Notes under the pieces: generated by a model
Databases searched by the model: none
Told to the model about the DNA's origin: nothing
Seen by the model: the letters and a program-made list of their open reading frames with translations, nothing else
Shown: positions 44,273 to 52,626 of the stretch, piece after piece
How positions within the stretch are numbered: position 1 is the first letter of the stretch
Layout of the letters: each line of letters opens with the position of its first letter
Translations under genes and position numbers: made by a program
DNA from: Acanthopleuribacter pedis
GTDB lineage: Bacteria > Acidobacteriota > Holophagae > Acanthopleuribacterales > Acanthopleuribacteraceae
NCBI RefSeq assembly: GCF_017377855.1
Contig: NZ_JAFREP010000018.1
Location: 181,922 to 245,921, forward strand
DNA length: 64,000 bases
Direction: 5' to 3'

Positions 44273-44836
44273 TTGTCACGGCTTCTTGATGCAAACCTAC
44301 CCGTTTCAGCACAACCAACCCACTCAGAATTTCAACCAACGCCTTTGGCGCTTGAAGGTGCCGTCCGCACCCTCAAAGTGGAACACAAACCCAACGAACT
44401 CATTCTTCGTTACCAATGGTCACTCAACCCGGCCCTCCCCTTTACCGCCGCGTTGATTGCCCTCGCCTCCGCGGTCGCGGTCTTTTGGGTAAGTTCCACC
44501 TTACAACCCGTTTTTGCAATGATCGGTTTGGCCGCCGCATACACGGCGCCCGCCCTGCGTTTTAACCGAACCGCCGCTCTGGTCGGCTGTGGCATTCTTT
44601 CCATTCGCCATCGTCCCTTTCCATGGTTCAGCCGGTTCCTCTACGCTTGCGAAATTGAGCGCTTGGAATGTAACCAACATCCCATCTTCCGCGAGAACAT
44701 TCGCATTCAGGCCGTCCTTAAAAAAGGCCGCCGCGTCACGCTCATGAGTTGGTTGCGCAGCCCCGATGAAGGCTGTTGGATCTGTAAGCTGATTTCCCAA
44801 AACATGGACGTCAGCCATTCAATTAACAAAGACTAA
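44273..44836 (+). CDS. Small membrane protein of unknown function
   Basis: 187 residues from the TTG at 44273, chosen because CGGAGG lies seven bases upstream; the frame extends to 44207 without such a site. Two adjacent transmembrane helices near residues 65-105 (FTAALIALASAVAVFW and FAMIGLAAAYTAPAL) separate a hydrophilic N-terminal part from a basic C-terminal part that contains PWFSRFLYACEIERLE and ends in SWLRSPDEGCWICKLI. The layout resembles a PH-like or DUF-type membrane protein with a beta-rich domain after a two-helix hairpin, but I cannot name a family. It is monocistronic: a terminator follows within 30 bases. Confidence 0.65.
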   Translation: MSRLLDANLPVSAQPTHSEFQPTPLALEGAVRTLKVEHKPNELILRYQWSLNPALPFTAALIALASAVAVFWVSSTLQPVFAMIGLAAAYTAPALRFNRTAALVGCGILSIRHRPFPWFSRFLYACEIERLECNQHPIFRENIRIQAVLKKGRRVTLMSWLRSPDEGCWICKLISQNMDVSHSINKD

Positions 44837-44860
44837 ACCGCGTACACCCATACGTTTAAA

Positions 44861-44889
44861 AAAGGCCGGCACCTTCGCCGGCTTTTTTT
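44861..44889 (+). terminator. Rho-independent terminator
   Basis: GCCGGC (44865-44870), 6-base loop, GCCGGC (44877-44882), then seven T, with a matching A run before the stem. It lies about 25 bases after the stop of the small membrane protein. Confidence 0.85.
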
Positions 44890-45091
44890 ATGTCCCGACC
44901 CGGGTGTGAGCGGGACCGCATTTCTCCAGGAAAATTAAAGATGCGGCGAACTGGATTCGATAGGTTCATAAAACCTTAACAATCGTCTGGATTCGCGCTT
45001 CACCGAGCCCATCCCTAGCTCAATGTGCCGACCCACCGGGTACCGCGGCCAAACCGTAACCTATCAACACCATGGATCGAGGAGATAAGGG

Positions 45092-46267
45092 ATGGTGATT
45101 TGTATTCTGCTGCTCACCTTCGGTTATGGAAAGCCGCTGTACGACCAATCCTATGATTTGTTTACGCGTGCCCAACAAGCCCAAGCCCAAGGTTCAGAGG
45201 CGGTCGCGGACCGCTTGTTCACCGAGGCACAGCAAAAACTTAACAAACTCATCGAAAAGCAGCCGGACCACAAACGGGCCTGGCTCCTCAAAGCAAAGGC
45301 CCACTTCTATTTGGGCCAAGATGTCCACGCCGCGGACGCCTTTGACAAGCTGTGTCAAATGGATCCCAACAACCACGAGGCCTTTTTCTACCGCGGCATG
45401 GCACAAATCTACGGGGGCAGTCATCAGGAAGCGGTGGCTAGTTTTACACGGGCTACCCAACTCGAGCCCGCCAACCCCGTCTATTTTGAAGAGTTGGGCC
45501 GTGCCAACAATTTCATCGGCGAATACGAACAAGCACTCAAAGCCTATGATCAAGCGCTCCGCCTGTCCCCGGATTCTGAATCGGCCATGTTCCAAACCGG
45601 CGTGGCTTTGTCGCGCCTTGGCAGACCCCGCATGGCCCTTGAACGCTTTAGCGGCCTGTTGCTGCTGTACCCAAAAAATCAAAACGCCTTGTACAACGCG
45701 GGCCAACTCCACCAAATTCTCGGCGAACACGGCGCGGCCTTAAACCGATTCGACAAACTGGTCAAGCTGGCGCCCAAGGACGGCACCACCCTCTCCAAAA
45801 TGGTCCAGATCCATGACGAACTGGGCAACAACCGACGACGCGAACAATACCGCCGCAAAATCTACCGCCTATGGCGCCGCGGCGAGGATCCGAAACTGGT
45901 CAAACTCGGCTTTTTTGTGGCAACCCAGTTCGATGAGGGCGACCGCCACATCGTCGGTCTCGAGAACTTCGAATTAAAAGGCGAGGAAGCCAAAAAATAC
46001 GTTTTCCGGGTGTATGCCGAGGACATGCGTGAAATCGTCCAAGAGATCTCCCTGGGGAGCTATGCCCTGCTCAACAGCATCGCCCAGGAATCCGGGCAAA
46101 TCAAAGGAGACGACCGCCTTTACCACTTGGACAGCACCTGGCCGGACGGCCGCCGCCAAACCTATGAAACCTTTTACGGCAAGGAACCGGATTACGACGA
46201 GGTGAAACAACTGGTGATCCGTGTCTTGCGCGGCGAGCATCGCGCTTTTGCGGGCAGAACCCAATAG
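45092..46267 (+). CDS. TPR-repeat protein, probably exported
   Basis: 391 residues; the ATG at 45092 is preceded by GAGGAGATAAGGG, an excellent ribosome site. The start MVICILLLTFGYG is a short hydrophobic stretch that could be a signal or anchor, though it lacks basic residues. Residues ~20-260 contain five or six tetratricopeptide repeats (AWLLKAKAHFYLGQDVHAAD, AFFYRGMAQIYGGSHQEAV, VYFEELGRANNFIGEYEQAL, AMFQTGVALSRLGRPRMAL, ALYNAGQLHQILGEHGAAL). The C-terminal ~130 residues are a separate mixed alpha/beta domain (GDRHIVGLENFELKGEEAKK, YHLDSTWPDGRRQTYETFYG) that I do not recognise. TPRs mediate protein-protein contacts. It is an isolated gene, and the role is unknown. Confidence 0.8.
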   Translation: MVICILLLTFGYGKPLYDQSYDLFTRAQQAQAQGSEAVADRLFTEAQQKLNKLIEKQPDHKRAWLLKAKAHFYLGQDVHAADAFDKLCQMDPNNHEAFFYRGMAQIYGGSHQEAVASFTRATQLEPANPVYFEELGRANNFIGEYEQALKAYDQALRLSPDSESAMFQTGVALSRLGRPRMALERFSGLLLLYPKNQNALYNAGQLHQILGEHGAALNRFDKLVKLAPKDGTTLSKMVQIHDELGNNRRREQYRRKIYRLWRRGEDPKLVKLGFFVATQFDEGDRHIVGLENFELKGEEAKKYVFRVYAEDMREIVQEISLGSYALLNSIAQESGQIKGDDRLYHLDSTWPDGRRQTYETFYGKEPDYDEVKQLVIRVLRGEHRAFAGRTQ

Positions 46268-46572
46268 CCCAATTACCAATAGCTACGACCGGTAAGCCCG
46301 CCTTTTACCTAAAGGCTGTGTTGGGCAGCTTCTTTTTTGAACCATGTTGTAACTACGGCTCCATCCGCGTCGGGTACGGCCGCAAAGGGCAACCAAGCCC
46401 ATCCGCATCCTTGGTTCCGAATATCCTGAGAAATGCTTTTCCTACCCCAGGAAAAACCGGAAGGAACCAATCCCCAACTTCCTAAATAGGAAAGGTTTGC
46501 ACGTGGGCGAAACGCCCGCATACAAACCTTTCTTCGTTTGTGGCTAGATTGAGAGAGGGATGCTCCGCCGAC
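46268..46572. other. Intergenic gap between convergent genes
   Basis: 305 bases between the TPR gene (+) and the phosphatase-like gene (-). It holds the hairpin at 46490-46532 and a stretch starting at 46356 that resembles part of the gap at 43849. No gene is supported. Confidence 0.5.
46490..46532 (-). terminator. Two-tier hairpin, probable terminator of the phosphatase-like gene
   Basis: Outer arms GAAAGGTTTG (46490-46499) and CAAACCTTTC (46523-46532) pair perfectly. An inner stem GGGCG-AAA-CGCCC sits in the loop. It lies 41 bases after the minus-strand stop, and the sequence after it on that strand is moderately T-rich (CTATTT). The weak T tract keeps confidence moderate. Confidence 0.5.
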
Positions 46573-46899
46573 CTAAAGAGCCAAGGCCGAGGAGACCGAA
46601 TTTTCGAGAATAGCTACCAGCTCGGGGTCCATGTAACGGTAATCCCGCGGGACGCCCAACACGGAAATACGCTTGCCGCGAAGCAAGCCGTCGAAATCAT
46701 CACACAATCGACTTTTGTGTTTGGCCTCCATCACCAAAATCACATCAGCCCATTGTATGTCGTTAACGGAAACAGGGTGACGCGCGTCCCGGTCGGTACC
46801 GGCGGAACGCACTTTGAGGCCGGCGCGTTGTTGCCACAGCGTTTCCGCGGTGGAACTGCGCCATTGATTGCTGCTACAAATGAACAATACATTGGTCAT
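46573..46899 (-). CDS. Low-molecular-weight protein-tyrosine-phosphatase-like protein
   Basis: 108 residues. The N-terminus VLFICSSNQWRSSTAE carries the phosphatase P-loop CX5R(S) at Cys8-Arg14 right after the first strand, as in LMW protein tyrosine phosphatases. A DP pair near residue 91 (YMDPELVAIL) could supply the general-acid Asp. It is shorter than classic ~150-residue LMW-PTPs but matches a known ~110-residue subgroup. The loop lacks the usual (G/C)NxCRSP-type glycine, so substrate preference may differ. It is cytoplasmic. The upstream DNA has only a weak GGA ribosome site. No tyrosine kinase gene is nearby. Confidence 0.8.
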   Translation of the reverse strand: MTNVLFICSSNQWRSSTAETLWQQRAGLKVRSAGTDRDARHPVSVNDIQWADVILVMEAKHKSRLCDDFDGLLRGKRISVLGVPRDYRYMDPELVAILENSVSSALAL

Positions 46900-47182
46900 A
46901 ACGCACTATTCCAGTTGGCAGAGCGGTCACAGGGGCGGTGCTCGAAACGAGAAGCAAGGAGGAATAGATCGAGAAACGAGCTAAGCGGAATGTGGGACCA
47001 ACTCAGCTTTGTGATCGAGGAAAGTACTAAAGAAAATACACCTTCGCGAGGCAAATTACAATCGCAGACACCACATTTCTCGAAAAACACATTCACGGCG
47101 GTTTTCATCATTTCTGGAAAACGGGGCAGGAGGAACAAATTCACGTCTCGCCCCCGTCGAAGAGACGCGCAAGCGCCCTTCT

Positions 47183-48004
47183 TTACACTAAAAAACGTCG
47201 TAACAAAGCCACGGTTTCGTCTGGCTGCTCAAAGGGAAACAAATGACCGCCCTCGAAAGGCACCCGATTCATTCGGGGATAAACCCATTGAAGCCAACGA
47301 ATATCCGAAGGCCACAACACATCACTGGTTCGTCCGTAAATGAGCGCGACCTCGACCTGATCATCGGGCACCGATGCGGTCGGTGTATCAGGAAAGGCGG
47401 GTAGGATCACCTTACGCATACCACGCGGCATGCTTAGGGGAACCGAACGAAACACCGCAACCTCGGTTTCAGCCGAAAAGGTTAGGGTCAAGCCCGCGTC
47501 GTGGGGCTTCAAACCGTGGCTCAGGTAATCGTCGAAGCAACGGGGATGGAACTGACGGAAAAAGGCCTTGCGGCGAAAATAATCTCTAGCTTGGTCGCGG
47601 TCGTCAAATTCGGTCCGTCGTGTCATCGCCTTTCGGGTGGGACCGATGTCGTCACCGCGCCCAACCAACTGCATCAAACGAATCCCGTTTCTTTTGAAGG
47701 TGCTGAATAACACGGGGTCCAACAGAATCACCCGCTTGAAGAGATCCGGTCGGCGAACCGCGGCGAACAGGGTGGCAACGGCGCCGGAAGAATGCCCGAC
47801 CCCATAGACCGGCCCCCCACCGCGTTGCTCCAGGGTATGAATCAACTCGTCGGCAAAATGGTTGAGGTCGCCCTCAATGGGGAAGTCACCATGCCCCATG
47901 CAATTGACGTAATGGAAAGCGACATCGTCGAACTGTTCAAATAAATAGCTGTAGGTTTTGGCGGGAAACCCGTTGGCATGGGTGAACTGAACCTGCTTCT
48001 TCAA
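47183..48004 (-). CDS. Alpha/beta-hydrolase family protein
   Basis: 273 residues. Features of the fold are FTHANGFPAKTY near the start (oxyanion region, HxxGFP-like), the nucleophile elbow GHSSGA (Ser ~72), an acid candidate in IYGRTSDVLWP (~225) and the catalytic His in FEGGHLFPFEQP (~253). There is no signal peptide, so it is cytoplasmic. The family includes esterases, lactonases and haloperoxidase-like enzymes; the reaction here cannot be told. It is followed on the same strand by nothing close (a 283-base gap to the phosphatase-like gene) and preceded by the EEP gene with a 94-base gap. Confidence 0.85.
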   Translation of the reverse strand: MKKQVQFTHANGFPAKTYSYLFEQFDDVAFHYVNCMGHGDFPIEGDLNHFADELIHTLEQRGGGPVYGVGHSSGAVATLFAAVRRPDLFKRVILLDPVLFSTFKRNGIRLMQLVGRGDDIGPTRKAMTRRTEFDDRDQARDYFRRKAFFRQFHPRCFDDYLSHGLKPHDAGLTLTFSAETEVAVFRSVPLSMPRGMRKVILPAFPDTPTASVPDDQVEVALIYGRTSDVLWPSDIRWLQWVYPRMNRVPFEGGHLFPFEQPDETVALLRRFLV

Positions 48005-48098
48005 AAAACCTGCCTCCGGCCGCGCGGGCGATAAACACGCACTCCCTGCAAAAAGCAGCGTGGCGCGGGCTTATTTTAGCGGAAAGGCGCGGTTCGGG

Positions 48099-48917
48099 TC
48101 AGGGATTCGCGCCATCGCGGCCCAAGAGTTCCGCTTCTTCTAAAACACAATCGAGACAGAGCCCAAAGTGATCAGAAAGGAGCACACCCGGCTCCAGCGC
48201 TTGATTCCCCACCAGTTGCATGCTTTCCGGCCGCAAACCGGGCTTGCGCGGTGCCAAGAGAATACGGTCGAAACGCACCTGTTTCTCCTTACCCTTATCG
48301 GCCAAACGCATTTTGTTGATGTCTGTATCCACGGTCCAGCCCGGATCGCCGGGATTGAGAAGTGGCCACAGATCGTGAAAACCCTCGGGCAGGACGTCGT
48401 TTTCGGGAAAGCTGTGACAGAAATTAAAATCCCCCATCAGCAGCGACCAATCACCGCGATTCATCGGTTTTTCCAGTTCGCGCAACTGGCGCAGACGGTA
48501 ATCCCGCATGACCTGTTTGCTTTCGAGGTGAACCGCGCCCACCTGTAAATCCCCGCCGGGAAGAGACCAAACCCCCTCGACCAAAGACCGGTTCATGGCG
48601 CTGGTAAAGGGATGGATCGAAAAAACGTCGGGCGCCCGTCGGGCCAGAAGCACCACGCCGTAGGAATCGAAGGTGCGCCCGTCGCGATCACTGAACCAGT
48701 AATCGGCCAAGCGGGAATCTCCCGCCAGTTGCCTCAGAACCGGAACGGTCATTTCCTGCAGGGCGACAAAGTCGGGCGAAAGCGTTGCGAGGACGTCGAT
48801 CAGCGCGGATGTGCGTCGCTCTTGTTCGAACCAGCCGAACCAGATGTTCAAGGTCATCACGCGGAGCCGGCCGGTTTGGCGCCACGGTCGCGCGGTATCG
48901 GGGAATGTCTGTGGCAA
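48099..48917 (-). CDS. Endonuclease/exonuclease/phosphatase (EEP) family protein
   Basis: 272 residues from the TTG at 48917, which has GGAGG four bases upstream. The frame also opens with a GTG at 48962, inside a tandem repeat and without a ribosome site; an ATG at ~48857 starts at the first core strand. EEP motifs are present in order: MTLNIWF (21-27), LQEM with the metal Glu at ~55, VHLESK, GDFNF (~158) and the closing SDHFGL. This superfamily includes DNases, sphingomyelinases and phosphoinositide phosphatases; the substrate is unknown. No convincing signal peptide with this start. It lies just downstream of the araC-type gene, separated by the 22-base repeat array. Confidence 0.8.
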   Translation of the reverse strand: MPQTFPDTARPWRQTGRLRVMTLNIWFGWFEQERRTSALIDVLATLSPDFVALQEMTVPVLRQLAGDSRLADYWFSDRDGRTFDSYGVVLLARRAPDVFSIHPFTSAMNRSLVEGVWSLPGGDLQVGAVHLESKQVMRDYRLRQLRELEKPMNRGDWSLLMGDFNFCHSFPENDVLPEGFHDLWPLLNPGDPGWTVDTDINKMRLADKGKEKQVRFDRILLAPRKPGLRPESMQLVGNQALEPGVLLSDHFGLCLDCVLEEAELLGRDGANP

Positions 48918-48949
48918 AGCGCCTCCATGATCTTGAACGTCGGCCGCGC

Positions 48950-49012
48950 AAGCGGTTCCCACGCGTATCTTAAGCGGTCCCCGCGCGTATCTTAAGCGGT
49001 TCCCGCGCGTAT
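48950..49012. repeat. 22-base tandem repeat, about 2.9 copies, covering the araC-type stop codon
   Basis: Three copies start at 48950, 48972 and 48994, each opening AAGCGG and continuing CCC..CGCGTAT. Copies differ by one or two bases, and the third is cut short at 49012. The unit contains the last codons and TAA of the AraC-type gene, so the end of that gene has been copied into the spacer before the EEP gene. Confidence 0.9.
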
Positions 49013-49984
49013 GCGGGCGGGGGTGGTTCCGGTCCAGCTTTGGAAGGCCCGGAAAAAGGAATTGGGGTCGTCATAACCCAGCAGGAACGAGATTTCAGCA
49101 CCGGTCATTTGCTCTTGGGTTAGGTAGTGTCGCGCCAAAGACTCGCGTGTTTTGTTGAGGACGAGCTGGAAGTTAACACCTTCACCGGCCAATTTACGCT
49201 GCAAGGTGCGCCGGCTGACGGCTAACTTATCACAAACGGCCCCCATCGAAACCTGGCCGCTGGGCAAGAGTTCGAGCAAGGCACCGCGCACCCGGTCAAC
49301 CATGGCCGCGGTTTGGTCCAAGTCCGCCCGCCGTTGCCGCAAGGCGGGCTCAAAGGTTTGCCACATCATCTCATTGGCAGTCAGGAAAGGGCGCGCGGCG
49401 TCACGGGCGGAAAACACCACTTCCAGCGTATCGCCCCGCACCGGCATGACCCCGAGGAAGGCCCCATAGGCCTCGCGGTTGGTTACAGCGGTGGGCACGG
49501 TCACCGCGATGGGTTCCACGCGATGCCGGGTGGCGATGCGCGCCAGTTGTACGAAAAACACAACCTCGGCAAAGATCAACGACGGCGGCGGCGAAACGGA
49601 GCGATCCAACCACACAAAACCCAAGCGGGTGCTGTGATCGGTTTGGGTTACCTTCAGTTCCATGGGACACACCAGTTTCTTGTAGCGGGCGATCCGCGCC
49701 AAGGCCAGGTTCAGGTCGCGGGAACAGAGCGCGGCAAAAATGGGCGGGTCAAAGGCCTCGACCGAAATCGCCGCGCCGATGCGCAGGGGCAACCGGGGAT
49801 CTTGCAGGGCTTCGTCCAACGCGGTCCACAAGCGGAAATAACTCGGGGTATCGATTTGGGCCCGCTCCCGCGCAAAAAGATCCTCGGGCAAACCGGCGCG
49901 GCGCAAAACTTCGCCGGGATGCACGCCGAGGTCTTGGAGGATCAAACGCCAACCGGGATTGATGGTGTAGTTGCTCGCGGTCAT
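48992..49984 (-). CDS. AraC-family regulator with arabinose-binding-like N-terminal domain
   Basis: 330 residues. The N-terminal ~200 residues fit the sensor domain common to AraC regulators of the OruR/VirS type (GWRLILQDLGVHPGEVLRRA, then SYFRLWTALDEAL). The C-terminal ~95 residues are a double helix-turn-helix: MGAVCDKLAVSRRTLQRKLA for the first and EISFLLGYDDPNSFFRAF for the second, with the family's usual TG..P ending (SWTGTTPARIRAG). It is transcribed nine bases downstream of the SDR gene, so the pair forms an operon. AraC proteins of this class often regulate the adjacent enzyme genes; control of the SDR is an inference. The stop codon lies inside the tandem repeat. Confidence 0.9.
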   Translation of the reverse strand: MTASNYTINPGWRLILQDLGVHPGEVLRRAGLPEDLFARERAQIDTPSYFRLWTALDEALQDPRLPLRIGAAISVEAFDPPIFAALCSRDLNLALARIARYKKLVCPMELKVTQTDHSTRLGFVWLDRSVSPPPSLIFAEVVFFVQLARIATRHRVEPIAVTVPTAVTNREAYGAFLGVMPVRGDTLEVVFSARDAARPFLTANEMMWQTFEPALRQRRADLDQTAAMVDRVRGALLELLPSGQVSMGAVCDKLAVSRRTLQRKLAGEGVNFQLVLNKTRESLARHYLTQEQMTGAEISFLLGYDDPNSFFRAFQSWTGTTPARIRAGTA

Positions 49985-49993
49985 GGTCGCTCT

Positions 49994-50854
49994 CTAGACC
50001 TGACCGCTTCCGGTCACGGATTTGGTGGTCCACCCCATCGACGAACGTAACACCCGCTCCCACAACCAATCGGGGAACAACCAGTGCAGCCGCACGTAGA
50101 GTTTGGCATCAAAAGGCGCCCGGTAACGGCGGCGCGGGTTTTTGGCGGCAAGGGCAACGGCAACCGTGTCGGCAATCACACCGGGCGGTTTGGCGGAAGC
50201 ATAACCGCGCAAGATGCGTGACATGGGTTCGGTAAGGAAACGGTAGACGGAGTTTTTGGTGGTGGTGTCGAGGTTGTCGGCGGAAATATCGGACCACTCG
50301 CTTTGAATGGCGCCCGGTTGAATCACCACCACCTTAACCCCGAAGGGCTGCACCTCGACGCGTAAGGCGTCTGACAAGACCTCAAGCGCGTGTTTGGTGG
50401 CGTGGTACCAACCACCAATCGGCATCCAAATACGGCCGCCCATGGAACTGATATTCATGATGGTGCCGCTCCCGGCGGCGCGCATCGCCGGCAGCACCAA
50501 TTGTGTCAAACGCATTAAGCCAAACACATTCACCTCAAACTGACGGCGCGCCTCGTCGATAGGCACATCCTCCAAGGCACCGTAGGAACCGTAGCCTGCG
50601 TTGTTCACCAAGGCGTCCAGACGCCCTTCGGCAGCCAAAATGGTTTCCACCGCGGCGGCCATGCTCGCGTCGTCGGTCACATCGATGAACACGGCTTTGG
50701 CACCCGCCGCAACCAATTCATCCATTTTGTTGACCCGCCGCGCGGCACCGTAAACGATCCAGCCTTCCGAGCGCATTTTTAGGACAATCGCTTGGCCGAT
50801 TCCGGCCGAGGCCCCGGTTACCAGGACAACCTTCTTCCCTGCTTGTTCCACCAT
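49994..50854 (-). CDS. Short-chain dehydrogenase/reductase (SDR)
   Basis: 286 residues from the ATG at 50854, with GGGGGAGGG upstream; the frame runs on to 50932 without a comparable site. Classical SDR motifs are present: cofactor loop TGASAGIG (~13-20), NNAG (~87), the catalytic Ser in NISSMGG and YHATK (~151). An Arg in AARRVNK after the second strand suggests NADP(H). Residues after ~230 form a longer tail than in minimal SDRs (RLHWLFPDWLWERVLR), which could touch the membrane. The substrate is unknown. It is the first gene of an operon with the AraC-type regulator. Confidence 0.9.
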   Translation of the reverse strand: MVEQAGKKVVLVTGASAGIGQAIVLKMRSEGWIVYGAARRVNKMDELVAAGAKAVFIDVTDDASMAAAVETILAAEGRLDALVNNAGYGSYGALEDVPIDEARRQFEVNVFGLMRLTQLVLPAMRAAGSGTIMNISSMGGRIWMPIGGWYHATKHALEVLSDALRVEVQPFGVKVVVIQPGAIQSEWSDISADNLDTTTKNSVYRFLTEPMSRILRGYASAKPPGVIADTVAVALAAKNPRRRYRAPFDAKLYVRLHWLFPDWLWERVLRSSMGWTTKSVTGSGQV

Positions 50855-50989
50855 GGGTTCCCTCCCCCAACTGTGATGCTGCTCTAAAAGATAGTCGGCA
50901 GAACATGCCAAAAACATAGCAGATGGTGCCAATCAATATGCGAACGGCGCCGATCCGAACGGTGGCCCCACCGTTTGTGGGGAAACCGT

Positions 50990-51151
50990 TTGGAATCCTC
51001 AGGTACCCTGGATAAACGCAAGGCGGCAGAAAATTTCGCCAAACACGGCGACGCGGTCGGCCTAACGCAAGAACGCGCCACGGGCCCCCGTCAGGGCATG
51101 TGGCGCGCCAATCAGCCGCAAATCGCGACCTTTATCCAAAAACCCGCTTAG
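50990..51151 (+). CDS. Possible small protein of 53 residues
   Basis: TTG start at 50990 with GGGGA six bases upstream; stop TAG at 51149-51151 overlaps the end of the SulP gene on the other strand by three bases. The product is hydrophilic and basic (starts SSGTLDKRKAAENFAKHGD after the first two residues, ends in PQIATFIQKPA), without membrane segment or known motif. Codon third positions look like those of neighbouring genes. It would be alone on the plus strand, between divergently and convergently placed minus-strand genes. The evidence is thin: a short frame with a plausible ribosome site only. Confidence 0.3.
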   Translation: MESSGTLDKRKAAENFAKHGDAVGLTQERATGPRQGMWRANQPQIATFIQKPA

Positions 51152-52626
51152 TGAGAGGGCAGTTGGTCGAGTTTATCGGTCTCGTCAAGAATGGAGAACT
51201 TGTCGATGATGGTGGCACTGGCCTCGGTTAACCCGTTCAGTTCAACAGGAACCCCGGCACGGCGGTACTTCAACACGACTTTGTCGAGCGCGCCGACGGC
51301 GGTAATGTCCCAGAAGTGCGCGTGATTGAGGTTGATCACGACCTGATCGACGGGCTCTTGAAAATCAAAAGAATCGGCGAACTTGTCTGCCGAGGCGAAA
51401 AACACCTGGCCGTAAACGGTGTAGGTGCGCACCTTTCCGTCACCACAGATGGTCGAGGTCACGTTTTTGAATTGGGCCACCTTGTGGGCGAAGAACACGG
51501 CGGCCATCAACACGCCGATAAACACGCCGTAAGCCAAGTTGTGGGTGGCAATCACGACCAGCACGGTGGTCAGCATGACGGCGCTGCTGCTGGTGGGATG
51601 GTGGCGCAGGTTGCGGATGGAATCCCAGTTAAAGGTGCCGATGGAAACCATAATCATGACGGCAACCAGGGCGGGCATGGGGATCAGCGCGACGAAATCG
51701 CCGAGGAACACCACCAAAACCAGCAGGAACAAGCCGGCAAACAGCGAGGACAAGCGACCGCGACCGCCGGATTTCACGTTAATAACGGACTGGCCGATCA
51801 TGGCGCAACCGGCCATGCCGCCCAAAAAGCCGGCGAAGATATTGGCGACGCCTTGGCCGAAACACTCGCGGTTCTTGTCGCTGGGGGTGTCGGTCATGTC
51901 GTCGACGATGGTCGCGGTCATCAAAGACTCAAGCAAACCGACCACGGCCAAGGAAGCGGCGTAAGGGAAAATGATTTGCAGCGTTTGCCAGGTGAGTGGC
52001 ACCGTGGGTAGCAGGAAGATCGGCAAAGCGTCGGGCAAGGCGCCGAGATCACCGACCGTGCGCACGTTCAGGTTAAAAGCCACGGCGATGAGGGTCATTA
52101 CCACGATGGTTATCAGCGGCGAAGGAACGGCTTTGGTGAGGTAGGGGAACCCGTAGATGATGGCCAAGCCGGCGCCGACCATAAGGTAAACGGGCAAACC
52201 GGCCCCGTGAAATTCGGGGAGCTGGGCCATAAAAATAAGGATGGCGAGGGCGTTGACAAAACCGGTTATGACGGACCGAGACACAAAACGCATCAGGGAA
52301 CCGAGCTTGAGCCAGGCGGCAAAGAGTTGCAGGACGCCGGTGAGCACGGTAGCGGCCAGTAGGTATTGCAGGCCGTGGTCTTTGACCAGGTCAACCATGA
52401 GCAGGGCCATGGCGCCGGTCGCGGCGGAAATCATCCCGGGCCGGCCGCCGGCGAAGGCGGTCACCACGGCGATACAAAAAGCGGCATAGAGCCCGACCTT
52501 GGGATCGACCCCGGCGATAACGGAAAAAGCGATGGCCTCGGGGATGAGGGCCAAGGCAACGACGGTGCCGGCCATTAAATCGCCGCGCGTGTTGTGGAAC
52601 CAAGATTTTTTCAGAGAAGCTAACAT
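51148..52626 (-). CDS. SulP-family anion transporter with STAS domain
   Basis: 492 residues; ATG at 52626 with AAAGGA upstream. The N-terminal ~390 residues hold ten or more membrane segments with the SulP signature region near the start (GDLMAGTVVALALIPEAIAF, then GVDPKVGLYAAF) and PYAASLAVVGLLESL in the middle. The C-terminal ~100 residues form a STAS domain (QVFFASADKFADSF, NLNHAHFWDITAVGALDKVV). SulP proteins carry sulfate, bicarbonate, dicarboxylates or other anions, usually with Na+ or H+. The short length and the sequence around GQSVINVKSGGRGRLSS are in line with BicA-like or related bacterial members. Substrate not determined. Monocistronic. Confidence 0.9.
   Translation of the reverse strand: MLASLKKSWFHNTRGDLMAGTVVALALIPEAIAFSVIAGVDPKVGLYAAFCIAVVTAFAGGRPGMISAATGAMALLMVDLVKDHGLQYLLAATVLTGVLQLFAAWLKLGSLMRFVSRSVITGFVNALAILIFMAQLPEFHGAGLPVYLMVGAGLAIIYGFPYLTKAVPSPLITIVVMTLIAVAFNLNVRTVGDLGALPDALPIFLLPTVPLTWQTLQIIFPYAASLAVVGLLESLMTATIVDDMTDTPSDKNRECFGQGVANIFAGFLGGMAGCAMIGQSVINVKSGGRGRLSSLFAGLFLLVLVVFLGDFVALIPMPALVAVMIMVSIGTFNWDSIRNLRHHPTSSSAVMLTTVLVVIATHNLAYGVFIGVLMAAVFFAHKVAQFKNVTSTICGDGKVRTYTVYGQVFFASADKFADSFDFQEPVDQVVINLNHAHFWDITAVGALDKVVLKYRRAGVPVELNGLTEASATIIDKFSILDETDKLDQLPSH

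Noticed and set aside
46909..46965. tRNA-like words (AGTTGGCAGAGCGG and GTGCTCGAAAC)
   Set aside because: The D-loop-like and T-loop-like words are only about 15 bases apart and there is no anticodon arm or acceptor stem.
46896..47144. Minus-strand 82-residue frame overlapping the phosphatase-like start by four bases
   Set aside because: No ribosome site and no protein-like pattern; composition looks non-coding. The 283-base gap is left without a gene.
46540..47343. Plus-strand 267-codon frame
   Set aside because: Runs antisense through the phosphatase-like gene and into the hydrolase gene; no start signal or domain.
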